A stretch of DNA of 29,888 nt, from contig CAKSSH010000018.1 in the NCBI GenBank assembly GCA_934488695.1, positions 1 to 29,888 of the forward strand, in the 5' to 3' direction. Every line of letters starts with the position of its first letter. Within the stretch, counting starts at the first letter, position 1. Shown here in pieces: positions 23,411-29,888 of this stretch. The notes beneath the pieces were generated by a model. It was given only the letters and a program-made list of their open reading frames with translations. It was not told the origin of the DNA and did not search any database. Position numbers and translations under genes: made by a program. Origin of the DNA: an uncultured Oscillospiraceae bacterium (GTDB lineage: Bacteria > Bacillota > Clostridia > Oscillospirales > Ruminococcaceae).

Positions 23411-24760
23411 TTAAACGCAGCTTTCTATACGTCGAAAAGAACGGTCTTTCATATATTGCTTTCCGTAGACCCGGTACAAATATAGCGCAATGAAAATGGT
23501 TACGGTTTCCGACAGAGGCATTGTGAGCCAAATGCCGGAGACGCCGATGATTCGCGGAAGGATTAGGATAAAGACCGCCACCAATATTAAGGAGCGGAGA
23601 GAAGAGATCAGAGCGGAAACCAGACCGTTTCCCAGCGCAGTAAAGTAGCCGGAGAGGAATACGTTCCAGCCGATAAACAGGAACACCGGACAAAACAGCT
23701 TCAGCCCCTCCCAGGTCAGGTCAAATACATGGCCGTCCCCCACAAACAGATGGATGATCCGCTGTCCCAGAAGCAGGGATATCGCGGTGATGATCAGGGA
23801 GCTGATTCCAATGGTAAGAAAGCTGTAGCGGGTGGTTTCTTTGATTTTGTCATGGTTTCCGGACCCTACATTGTAGCTGACAATAGGGGCGGTGGCCACG
23901 GCAATGCCCATGTAAAAGGCGATGAAGAAATAGTAGATATACATAATAATGGTTACGGCGGCCACGCCGTCTTCGCCGAAATACTTGAGGACGATCAGGT
24001 TAAAGAGGAAGGTGGTGATGCCGGTGGACATTTCCGTCAGCATTTCGCTGCTGCCGTTGGTGCAGGACTTGAACAGCACCTTTCCGTCAGGCTTGGGCTT
24101 GCAAAAGCGGATATGGCTGAATTTCAGGAAATACACCAAACCAATAAGCATACTTACGGTGATAGACAGGAAGGTGCCCCACGCGGCGCCTAAAGTGCCC
24201 ATGTTCAGAACAGCCACAAAAATGTAGTCGAAGATCACATTGCAAATCAGCCCCGTCATAGACATGGCCATGCCCACGCCGGGCCTTCCGTCGGTACGAA
24301 CCATGTACTCAAAAAACAGCTTAAAGGACATGGGAATGCTTCCTAAGAAGATGACAAAGGCATAGGGCAGCACATGGGGAAGAAGGCGCTCGCTGCTGCC
24401 TAAAAACACACAGACAGGCTTTAAGAAGGCAATGCCGAACACTGTAAAAAACAGGGACAGACCCAGCAGAATAAGAGCAATATAGGTAAAGATCTCATTG
24501 GCCTCGCGATTCTTTTTTTGCCCCATTTTTTCCCCGATAATAGCCCCGGCTCCCGTCGCCAACATAACGGAGGTGCCGAAGATGACGCAGGTAATGGGAA
24601 TGACAATGTTGATACCCGCCAGTGCATCAGAGTCTGCATATTTTGAGACGAAGAAGCCGTCAATGGTGGTGTAAAAAGACAGAAAGATCATGGTAAGCAC
24701 AGATGGCACCAGATACTTTAAAAACTGCGGATAGGTAATTTTGCTTTCAAAATACTTCAT
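23411..24760 (-). CDS. MATE family efflux transporter
   Basis: 449 residues with about 12 transmembrane helices, typical length for a MATE (DinF/NorM-type) cation- or proton-coupled exporter. Family traits are the N-terminal LVPSVLTMIFLSFYTTIDGFF, a GAGAIIGEKMGQKK loop after helix 2, and the repeated second-half motif around MGIAVATAPIVSYNVGSGNHDKIK. The ATG is preceded by AGGAG. It is divergent from the MerR-type gene and has a MerR-style promoter, so export is probably induced by a ligand of that regulator. The substrate is unknown; cationic drugs or metabolites are usual. Confidence 0.92.
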   Translation of the reverse strand: MKYFESKITYPQFLKYLVPSVLTMIFLSFYTTIDGFFVSKYADSDALAGINIVIPITCVIFGTSVMLATGAGAIIGEKMGQKKNREANEIFTYIALILLGLSLFFTVFGIAFLKPVCVFLGSSERLLPHVLPYAFVIFLGSIPMSFKLFFEYMVRTDGRPGVGMAMSMTGLICNVIFDYIFVAVLNMGTLGAAWGTFLSITVSMLIGLVYFLKFSHIRFCKPKPDGKVLFKSCTNGSSEMLTEMSTGITTFLFNLIVLKYFGEDGVAAVTIIMYIYYFFIAFYMGIAVATAPIVSYNVGSGNHDKIKETTRYSFLTIGISSLIITAISLLLGQRIIHLFVGDGHVFDLTWEGLKLFCPVFLFIGWNVFLSGYFTALGNGLVSALISSLRSLILVAVFILILPRIIGVSGIWLTMPLSETVTIFIALYLYRVYGKQYMKDRSFRRIESCV

Positions 24761-24775
24761 TTTTTATTCTCCTGC

Positions 24776-24804
24776 TTGCAAATTATCAATGATGACACTA
24801 TAAT
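24776..24804 (+). promoter_or_regulatory. Promoter of the MerR-type regulator
   Basis: -35 TTGCAA (24776-24781), a 17-bp spacer and consensus -10 TATAAT (24799-24804). The -10 overlaps the -10 of the opposite-strand MATE promoter, so the two promoters compete. Confidence 0.7.
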
Positions 24805-24830
24805 AAAGGATATAGTAACTATATTGTCAA
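24800..24830 (-). promoter_or_regulatory. MerR-type 19-bp-spacer promoter and operator for the MATE gene
   Basis: On the minus strand, consensus -35 TTGACA (24825-24830) and -10 TATTAT (24800-24805) are separated by 19 bp, the over-long spacer of MerR-activated promoters. Inside the spacer is the inverted repeat ATATAGT-A-ACTATAT (24810-24824), the likely regulator binding site. Confidence 0.8.
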
Positions 24831-24841
24831 GAGGGATTTTT

Positions 24842-25672
24842 ATGAACGACTTATTTACGATCGGAGAGCTGGCCAAGCATCAGAACATTTCCAAGCAGAC
24901 GCTGATTTATTACGACAAAATAGGCCTTTTTCTGCCGGCTTATGTAGACCCTAACAACGGCTACCGTTATTATACTGCCAAGCAGATCGATTTTCTGGAT
25001 ACGATTCTCATTATGAAGGAAATGGGCTTTTCCCTAAACGAAATCCAGCAGCATATGAAAAACTATACCATTGATACGTCTCTCGTCGCCCTTCGCAAGC
25101 AGCTGACCGTCTTGGAGCAACAGATCGCCCATCTGCGGCTGGTGCGAAACCGGCTGGCACATCGGTGCGCCCAGATGGAAAACGTAAAGGACTTTCAGGC
25201 GCGCAATCAGGAGCCTGCCGTTAAGGAGATACACCAAAAATATCTGCTCTATGCTCCGGTGGACAAGCCGTGGTCCTTTCGGGAAATCAGTATTGCCACC
25301 AAAAAATGCTTTTCTCAGGCACTGAAGGATGAGCTGCCTATTTACTTCCAGACCGGCGTCATCGTCCCTTATGAGCATATTTTGCAGGAACGGTATACCG
25401 AAGCCGGCGTGGCCTTTCTGCCGATAGAAAAAACCAAAAGGGCAAAAAATATTCGTCTCCTGCCCAAAGGAAAGGCTGCCTGTATTTACCACTACGGTAC
25501 ATATGAATCCGTGGAGATCTCCTACCGAAAGCTGCTCCGATTCTGCCGGGAACAGGGCTTTGAGATCATTTCGGATTCCTATGAATTTTGTATCAACGAC
25601 TATATTTCCTCCGGGGATGAAAACGAGTATATTACGGAAATATTCTTTTATATTCGCGATCAAGAGATGTAA
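24842..25672 (+). CDS. MerR-family regulator with GyrI-like effector domain (BmrR type)
   Basis: 276 residues. Residues 5-75 are the MerR winged helix: FTIGELAKHQNISKQTLIYY, DKIGLF, GYRYYTAKQIDFLD and ILIMKEMGFSLNEIQ. A coiled-coil dimerisation helix follows (about 80-120), then a GyrI-like drug-binding domain (FQTGVIVPYEHIL, KGKAACIYHYGTYESV, ending TEIFFYIRD). This is the BmrR architecture, in which binding of a hydrophobic cation untwists the 19-bp promoter. GAGGG precedes the ATG at 24842. Divergent from the MATE gene, it is probably its drug-responsive activator. The inducer is unknown. Confidence 0.92.
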   Translation: MNDLFTIGELAKHQNISKQTLIYYDKIGLFLPAYVDPNNGYRYYTAKQIDFLDTILIMKEMGFSLNEIQQHMKNYTIDTSLVALRKQLTVLEQQIAHLRLVRNRLAHRCAQMENVKDFQARNQEPAVKEIHQKYLLYAPVDKPWSFREISIATKKCFSQALKDELPIYFQTGVIVPYEHILQERYTEAGVAFLPIEKTKRAKNIRLLPKGKAACIYHYGTYESVEISYRKLLRFCREQGFEIISDSYEFCINDYISSGDENEYITEIFFYIRDQEM

Positions 25673-25737
25673 AAAGGCCGTTGCGCCCTTCGCCTGTAAC
25701 GGCAATTGGTTTGCCGATCCACTTTGAGGAGGATATC

Positions 25738-26000
25738 ATGGAACAAAAGTTACAATTCATTCGACCGATTGACGGCGATGTTCTTTTTTTATGCGGACGA
25801 AGAGGTTGAAAGCGACAGGCTCAAAACAAAAATTATCCTTCCGCTCCGGCAGGGCGTACAATTACTATCAACGGAATTTTGGCAGCCGATACGAACGGAG
25901 CTTACAGCGCTGACATCATGCTCGATGCCTACCGGAACTGCGTAGAGGCCAGCTGCATCGACAAGCACTATATACATCTACAACGGCTCATACCGCAAGA
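25738..26000 (+). pseudogene. Frameshifted N-terminal remnant of a clostridial hypothetical gene
   Basis: A strong RBS (GAGGAGG) precedes ATG 25738 and the frame begins MEQKLQFIRPIDGDVLF, then stops after 23 codons. Continuity is restored by shifting frame at the T7 run (25784-25790) to YADEEVESDRLKTKIIL. It shifts again near 25840-25850 to SAPAGRTITINGILAADTNG and MLDAYRNCVEA. The order and style match the N-terminal domain of a clostridial protein family I recall only as hypothetical/polysaccharide-deacetylase-associated; the rest of the gene is absent. The remnant ends where the repeat and hairpin of the restriction-modification island begin, so the island's arrival may have removed the 3' part. 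Confidence 0.65.
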
Positions 26001-26011
26001 GGCCGTAACGC

Positions 26012-26075
26012 ACCCCCGCCGCAGAACTTTTCTGCGGCGGGGGCTTTGTGTCAAAACAGCCGAAAAGCCCTGTTT
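26012..26075. repeat. Direct repeat copy A flanking the restriction-modification island
   Basis: 64 nt, identical to 29826-29888 except for one extra C. It starts with a 14-bp hairpin, CCCCCGCCGCAGAA (26013-26026) / TTCTGCGGCGGGGG (26030-26043), and continues TTTGTGTCAAAACAGCCG to GCCCTGTTT. Confidence 0.92.
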
Positions 26076-26095
26076 CAAGCGGTTTTCGGGCATAG

Positions 26096-26129
26096 AAAAA
26101 GCCCGCCGTAATTCAATTACGGCGGGCTT
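26096..26129 (-). terminator. Terminator of the restriction-modification operon
   Basis: Perfect 14-bp stem AAGCCCGCCGTAAT (26099-26112) / ATTACGGCGGGCTT (26116-26129) with a 3-nt loop. Read on the minus strand, the arm and the following bases give a U-run (complement of 26096-26100). It is 83 bp past the last gene's stop. Confidence 0.82.
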
Positions 26130-26211
26130 CTGTGACGGCACCCGGCTTTTGATACGATGAACCCTTGGGGCGCCCTGTAGTCCTGCGAATCAGGCTCATC
26201 GAAAGTCAACT

Positions 26212-27027
26212 TTATCCTCCGTGTTCAACAATCCCCGGTTCATCAATATACTCAATAAGGATAATTCCGTATAGGAAGCGCAGCAGCTTAATACAGTCGA
26301 TCCTTCCGTATCCTCTTTGTGACCGTCCGTGTATAATCCAGTTTCTATTCAAATAAGGCGGTTCTTCTTCAGAAAAAGGTGCGGTTTCGTAGAAAGATAT
26401 AGCCATAGCATTGAACGTCATAACCAGTATAAGCACTGCGTATTCTTCATCCGCAACAAACTCGCCTGCCATCAGTTTATCAAGAACCGCCTGATAGCGA
26501 TCTCTCGGCTTGTGTGTTGGATTATTTGTTGCTTCTGAGAGCATGGCGTCAATTACCGCGGTGAATCCCACAGCAGCAAGGTCATACATCTCTTGATGGT
26601 ACGCATCCACAGAGTGTAAAAACAGGCACTGATGTGCCGCTATATATGGATGTTTTTGGCAATTGCGTATCAGTTCCTCAGACAAAGAATAGTCGTTTCT
26701 GCTCTCATTCTCGACAATTGCGCTTTCAGGATTGCAAAGCAAATAGTCGACAAACGGATGTGAAAGATAATCCCAAAACACATACTGATGTGATTTAAGA
26801 GTATTGACCGCTCGTATAGACGGCGAATTCTTTATGCTTGCAGTAGCTTGTTTAATTCTATCATCCCAAAGCTTTGTTGCCTCAATTATAGGCTTAAATA
26901 GAATGTCATATTGTTGAATGGCATCCTTTATAGGCTGCATCCATGCACGGCTGTTATCTGACAGTTCCTTTAGCTGCCCCGAGAGTCTGCGTAACGATTC
27001 CGGCGGCGCATACTGAAAATCAATCAT
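26212..27027 (-). CDS. Unrecognised protein with a HEPN-like R-N-x3-H motif, last gene of the R-M operon
   Basis: 271 residues, no family recognised with certainty. It looks all-helical: an N-terminal amphipathic or coiled region (residues 10-70), a middle helical core (140-170, 195-215) and a C-terminal hydrophobic helix (246-262). Just before that last helix is LNRNWIIHGR (226-235), i.e. Arg228-Asn-x3-His233. This is the R-x4-6-H pattern with a polar residue after Arg seen in HEPN ribonucleases of abortive infection and toxin-antitoxin systems. No signal peptide. Its start is 39 bp after the endonuclease stop, with only a weak AGAGA ribosome binding site. A defence or auxiliary role is inferred from position and motif, not shown. 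Confidence 0.7.
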   Translation of the reverse strand: MIDFQYAPPESLRRLSGQLKELSDNSRAWMQPIKDAIQQYDILFKPIIEATKLWDDRIKQATASIKNSPSIRAVNTLKSHQYVFWDYLSHPFVDYLLCNPESAIVENESRNDYSLSEELIRNCQKHPYIAAHQCLFLHSVDAYHQEMYDLAAVGFTAVIDAMLSEATNNPTHKPRDRYQAVLDKLMAGEFVADEEYAVLILVMTFNAMAISFYETAPFSEEEPPYLNRNWIIHGRSQRGYGRIDCIKLLRFLYGIILIEYIDEPGIVEHGG

Positions 27028-27066
27028 TGACTATCTCTTTATCCTTAAACATTTCCACTAAAATTT

Positions 27067-28056
27067 TCACTCATCAGGGTCGGCATCCGCATTAAATAAC
27101 ACGCCAAAATTATAACGCCATTGAAGGGCAAAACTCATACCTATTTTACCCTTCAGCGGACTACTCAAAAAACGGTGCCACTCATTATCATTTGGATATC
27201 TTCCATTATCCTTTTGCGTCAAGATAACCCAGTTTTCCGCAGCGGCAACAATTCCTTGTTCGGCGGGTGATATTAATGCAATATTGAGAATTCTGTCAAG
27301 AGAATCATCTGGAAGCAATGGCTTTCCTTTTCGGCTGTTATCGGCGTTTCTCCTTCGGAAATCCCTTTCAAAGGCGCCTATCTCAGTTGCTAAAGAGTGA
27401 TGCTGTATTAAAATGCTATCAATCATTTTTAGAATGCAGTTGGCTTCCCAATCGCTTTGATTAACATAGGAAAGGAATCGTATGATTTTCTTCTGAAAAA
27501 ACTCATCTGGGTATTGTTCTCTAATTGCTTTAGCTAATCTGCAAAGCTTGGTATCTGCAATTTCAGTACCCGTTAAGTATTTTATTTGTAATATTTGCAG
27601 ACTAAACGGAGTGCGTTTTTTTGCTTCTTGATAATTAGTCAAAAGAATAAGCGCGTCATATTCGTTACCAAGCAGCCGCTCATACGCAGAGAAATATGGT
27701 TCACTTGTACAAAAGTTCGTTGACGGAGATTTAACACCCAGTTCCAGTTCCGGGATATCGACACCCCTTGCTGGGTTTACGCTTAACCGAAACTCAGAAT
27801 TGAATACGAATTTTTCTAAAACGCATACAAGGAGTTTTTCAATAACGCTACCAACAGTTTTTCCATCAAGATTGGGTAAGCGCCCCTCTGTATTCAAGGT
27901 ATTAAACCAGTGTGGAAGATGACCGGTTCGATCTATTCTCGCCAAAATAGGAGCAATTTCCTCAAGATGCTGGCCAGTAAGAATCCCGTTGATTTTTGAG
28001 AGAATCAACGGCAGATTGTCTTTTATTATTTGCTTTCTTTCTTGAATCGCCGGCAT
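27067..28056 (-). CDS. Putative type II restriction endonuclease
   Basis: 329 residues. It follows the C5-cytosine methyltransferase by 27 bp with its own GGAGGT, the usual place for the cognate endonuclease. It has no membrane segments. The candidate nuclease core is ARGVDIPELELGVKSPSTNF (96-115), a D(100)...E(105)...K(109) cluster after a helix. The spacing is not the canonical PD-(D/E)xK, so catalytic residues are tentative. Later conserved-looking stretches are YDALILLTNYQEAKK and FLSYVNQSDW. I recall similar proteins beside cytosine methyltransferases, but cannot name the recognition sequence. Function rests mainly on context. Confidence 0.72.
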   Translation of the reverse strand: MPAIQERKQIIKDNLPLILSKINGILTGQHLEEIAPILARIDRTGHLPHWFNTLNTEGRLPNLDGKTVGSVIEKLLVCVLEKFVFNSEFRLSVNPARGVDIPELELGVKSPSTNFCTSEPYFSAYERLLGNEYDALILLTNYQEAKKRTPFSLQILQIKYLTGTEIADTKLCRLAKAIREQYPDEFFQKKIIRFLSYVNQSDWEANCILKMIDSILIQHHSLATEIGAFERDFRRRNADNSRKGKPLLPDDSLDRILNIALISPAEQGIVAAAENWVILTQKDNGRYPNDNEWHRFLSSPLKGKIGMSFALQWRYNFGVLFNADADPDE

Positions 28057-28083
28057 TAGATTACCTCCATTAAATCGAAAAGA

Positions 28084-29208
28084 TCAAGGGTTTATTTTTT
28101 CGATTTTTCGATACTTTTTATTAATTAGTCTTTCCATTACATAGGATACCATCTGGGGAGGGACAGCATTGCCAAATAACTTATATTGATTGTAAGGAGA
28201 TGCTGCGTCACAGTGTTGGTCAGGAAACCCCTGGATTCTGGCATATTCAATATTTGTCAGCCGTCTAAATCGGTCTCCGATTTTATACCGTTCATAATGT
28301 CTGCTTGTTGAAGCTGTAAGAGTCGGAGCTATTCCATCCACCCCAAATATAGAATAGCCCATCCTAGCGCCACCTGCTTGATTATAGAGTATTTGTACGC
28401 CGTTAAAGAACTTGTTTACATACTGACTATTCTTGATCCTCTCAATGGTATCTTCAGTGAAATCAAAGGAAGGATCTGGGTCTGTCTCCAAAACAGCTTT
28501 TAGCTTTATAGGAGGCGCATACTGTTGTTCGCTCACATCTGCAGATATGAAAAAACCATGTATTGCCATCCCCCAGGACTTAAACTTTCCTTTACTTGTT
28601 TCAATTTCTTTCCATCTACCAAACCGATTGATAAGATCAATTGCATTTTTTTCAAGCTGGGCTTCGTCTTCTGCTGATAGAAAATAGCTGTCAGCATAAT
28701 TTACATCTTTTGAGCCACAAATAATAACACGTTCTCTATGTTGCGGCAATCCAAAAGATGCGGCATTAAAAACACGCCACTCTATTTTATAATTAAGTTC
28801 AGAAAGTGCAGCTAATATAGTCCGAAAATGATTTCCATTTTCCATAAATAGGAGGCTGTTCACATTTTCAAGCAAAAAGAATTTCGGACTTTTTCTTTTT
28901 AAAATCTGTACAATTACTTCAAATAGTGTTCCTCTGTAGTCGGCAATCCCCTGTTTTTTTCCTGCTTTGGAAAAAGGCTGACACGGAAAACCGCCAGTTA
29001 GTAAGTCGTGATCGGGTATACTCCCCCAAAAGTCATGGATATCACCTTCAACTATTGCTCCATCACCAAAATTATCCCTATAGACCGAGACTGCGGTATG
29101 ATCAATGTCATTTGCCCAAATCGTAGCTATGCCATTCTTATCTGCAGCAAGTCGGAACCCGCCTATTCCCGCAAATAATTCCACAGAAGTCAGCTTTTTC
29201 TCGCTCAT
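28084..29208 (-). CDS. DNA (cytosine-5)-methyltransferase
   Basis: 374 residues with all key C5-MTase motifs: motif I ELFAGIGGF (10-18), motif IV GGFPCQPFSKAG (72-83) with catalytic Cys76, motif VI ENVNS (114-118), motif VIII QHRERVIICG (156-165), a variable target-recognition region (about 180-310), then motif IX RRLTNIEYARIQGFPD and motif X YKLFGNAVPPQMV near the C terminus. It transfers methyl from S-adenosylmethionine to C5 of a cytosine in the restriction site. It overlaps the XRE gene by 4 bp (ATGA), so translation is coupled. The intact motifs indicate an active enzyme; the target sequence cannot be read from the protein. Base composition is visibly more AT-rich than genes left of 21 kb. 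Confidence 0.96.
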   Translation of the reverse strand: MSEKKLTSVELFAGIGGFRLAADKNGIATIWANDIDHTAVSVYRDNFGDGAIVEGDIHDFWGSIPDHDLLTGGFPCQPFSKAGKKQGIADYRGTLFEVIVQILKRKSPKFFLLENVNSLLFMENGNHFRTILAALSELNYKIEWRVFNAASFGLPQHRERVIICGSKDVNYADSYFLSAEDEAQLEKNAIDLINRFGRWKEIETSKGKFKSWGMAIHGFFISADVSEQQYAPPIKLKAVLETDPDPSFDFTEDTIERIKNSQYVNKFFNGVQILYNQAGGARMGYSIFGVDGIAPTLTASTSRHYERYKIGDRFRRLTNIEYARIQGFPDQHCDAASPYNQYKLFGNAVPPQMVSYVMERLINKKYRKIEKINP

Positions 29209-29420
29209 TCTGGGTCCTCCAATTCGTGCCGAATATCAAAATCAATATTATGGCCCCTGCAGAAATCGTCAATCAGCCTCATGGTTTTATATGTAGGCTT
29301 CGTTTTGCCGGACTCCCATCTGTTAACGGTAGCAAATGACACGCCCAGTTCCTTTGCAAAAGCCTCTTGGGAAAGAAAGCACTTCTGACGAATTTCTCTT
29401 ATCTCATCACAGAAACCCAT
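29205..29420 (-). CDS. XRE-family HTH protein, probable R-M controller
   Basis: 71 residues, essentially one Cro/C1-type helix-turn-helix: IREIRQKCFLSQEAFAKELG (helices 1-2), VSFATVNRWESGKTKPTYKT (recognition helix and loop). The size and position, first in the operon and directly upstream of the methyltransferase, match controller (C) proteins that delay endonuclease expression when the system enters a new host. GGAGGTG precedes the ATG. A palindrome at 29445-29463 overlaps the promoter and is the likely self-binding site. It could alternatively repress only the methyltransferase operon as a whole, as all four genes appear to share one promoter. Confidence 0.87.
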   Translation of the reverse strand: MGFCDEIREIRQKCFLSQEAFAKELGVSFATVNRWESGKTKPTYKTMRLIDDFCRGHNIDFDIRHELEDPE

Positions 29421-29444
29421 AGGGCACCTCCATCTACTTGCAAA

Positions 29445-29463
29445 GTTATAACAGTATTATAAC
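29445..29463. promoter_or_regulatory. Palindromic controller-protein operator over the -10 region
   Basis: GTTATAA (29445-29451), a 5-bp centre CAGTA, then TTATAAC (29457-29463): a perfect 7-bp inverted repeat. On the minus strand it contains a TATAAT -10 (29456-29461) with no good -35, 25 bp upstream of the controller start. Binding here would block or modulate the operon's promoter. Confidence 0.65.
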
Positions 29464-29538
29464 ATGGACTTATGAATTTTTCTACCCCTTTCGGAAATTT
29501 TCCGGGAGAGGCTTTTTTCATTCTTCGATTCTGCTGAG

Positions 29539-29691
29539 ATGCTTTGCAAAGAGCGTTTAGATATCCTTTTTTCCGGCTCGTCGGCAGCAGCTGATTTCGT
29601 TTTGGGTTATGGTATAAGCGGTCCTAAAGTTTGGAAAGCTTCAGATGGAAGGACTTTAAAAGAAGTTGAGGCGAGCAAATCGGGAAGTTAA
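29539..29691 (+). pseudogene. DUF4357-like C-terminal domain remnant
   Basis: A 50-codon plus-strand frame starting MLCKERLDILFSG and continuing SSAADFVLGYGISGPKVWKA then SDGRTLKEVEASKSGS. The F-V-L-G-x4-G-x3-W-K-x3-G-x-T-L-K-E pattern resembles the DUF4357 domain found at the C terminus of GIY-YIG nucleases and restriction-associated proteins. The frame is open only to about 29474 upstream, so the rest of the parent gene is missing. Divergent from the R-M operon. Confidence 0.45.
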
Positions 29692-29715
29692 AGGGATAAA
29701 TGTTTCGCTTCGTCT

Positions 29716-29783
29716 TTTAACGATTACCCCCGGCGATTTAACGAATACGCTGACAATTTAACGGCTTTCTCGGCTGTTTAACG
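29716..29783. repeat. Four TTTAACG motifs at 20-21 bp spacing
   Basis: TTTAACG occurs at 29716-29722, 29737-29743, 29757-29763 and 29777-29783. Units diverge outside the motif, giving a degenerate 20-bp tandem array in non-coding DNA next to direct repeat copy B. Confidence 0.7.
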
Positions 29784-29825
29784 ATTGCAGTGGAACAGGA
29801 CGCAACATTTCTCGCAAAAAGCACA

Positions 29826-29888
29826 ACCCCCGCCGCAGAACTTTTCTGCGGCGGGGGTTTGTGTCAAAACAGCCGAAAAGCCCTGTTT
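29826..29888. repeat. Direct repeat copy B (cut by the window edge)
   Basis: 63 nt matching 26012-26075 with one missing C, same orientation, with the same 14-bp hairpin (CCCCCGCCGCAGAA / TTCTGCGGCGGGGG). The match continues to the last base of the window, so the true repeat may be longer. Confidence 0.9.

Noticed and set aside
26012..26075. CRISPR-like repeat
   Set aside because: Only two distant copies, no spacer array and no cas genes.
29826..29888. Attachment site (attL/attR) of an integrative element
   Set aside because: No integrase and no tRNA gene at either end; direct repeats alone do not prove site-specific integration.

Overview
The window reads as chromosomal DNA of a low-to-mid-GC Firmicute, most likely an anaerobic gut clostridium (Oscillospirales/Lachnospirales type). 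The signs are strong GGAGG ribosome binding sites, short hairpin terminators, a DegV protein, a MATE/MerR drug-efflux pair, a UxuA/SDR hexuronate cluster and many ABC exporters. Nothing fixes the species. No rRNA, tRNA or CRISPR array was recognised.

Layout. (1) 1-2349, minus strand: a long CapD/FlaA1-type nucleotide-sugar dehydratase followed closely by the start of prolyl-tRNA synthetase, which runs off the left edge. (2) 2580-4759, plus: a compact three-gene unit of an AAC(3)-like acetyltransferase, a reduced TIM-barrel isomerase relative and a cyclase-family protein, the last two with eroded metal sites. (3) 4821-8946, plus: two ABC-2 exporters (ATPase-permease, ATPase-permease) in one overlapping transcription unit. 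(4) 9201-10085: a DegV fatty-acid-binding protein with its own promoter and terminator. (5) 10445-11407, minus: a PAP2 phosphatase, then a 400-bp block of GC-rich intergenic repeats. (6) 11826-18256: an AraC-type sensor divergent from a six-gene sugar-acid operon (mannonate dehydratase, SDR oxidoreductase, three TIM-barrel isomerases/epimerases, Gfo/Idh/MocA dehydrogenase). (7) 18651-21394: a PHP-domain hydrolase divergent from an MsbA-like ABC half-transporter. (8) 21687-23046, minus: a metallophosphoesterase broken by one amber codon, followed by a TRIC/UPF0126 channel. (9) 23411-25672: a MATE exporter divergent from a MerR/GyrI-like regulator, with a textbook 19-bp-spacer MerR promoter between them. 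(10) 25738-29888: a decayed gene remnant, then a minus-strand restriction-modification operon (XRE controller, C5-cytosine methyltransferase, putative endonuclease, HEPN-like protein). The operon is bracketed by two nearly identical 63/64-nt direct repeats.

The most novel part is the restriction-modification island at 26.0-29.9 kb. It is visibly more AT-rich than its surroundings, is flanked by the direct repeats, has a palindromic controller operator over its promoter, and carries as its last gene an unrecognised 271-residue protein with an R-N-x3-H motif typical of HEPN ribonucleases. Also worth attention are the dispersed hairpin and GC-rich repeats, an array of four TTTAACG motifs at about 20-bp spacing, the in-frame amber codon in the phosphoesterase, and the degenerate metal sites in the AAC(3)-linked unit.
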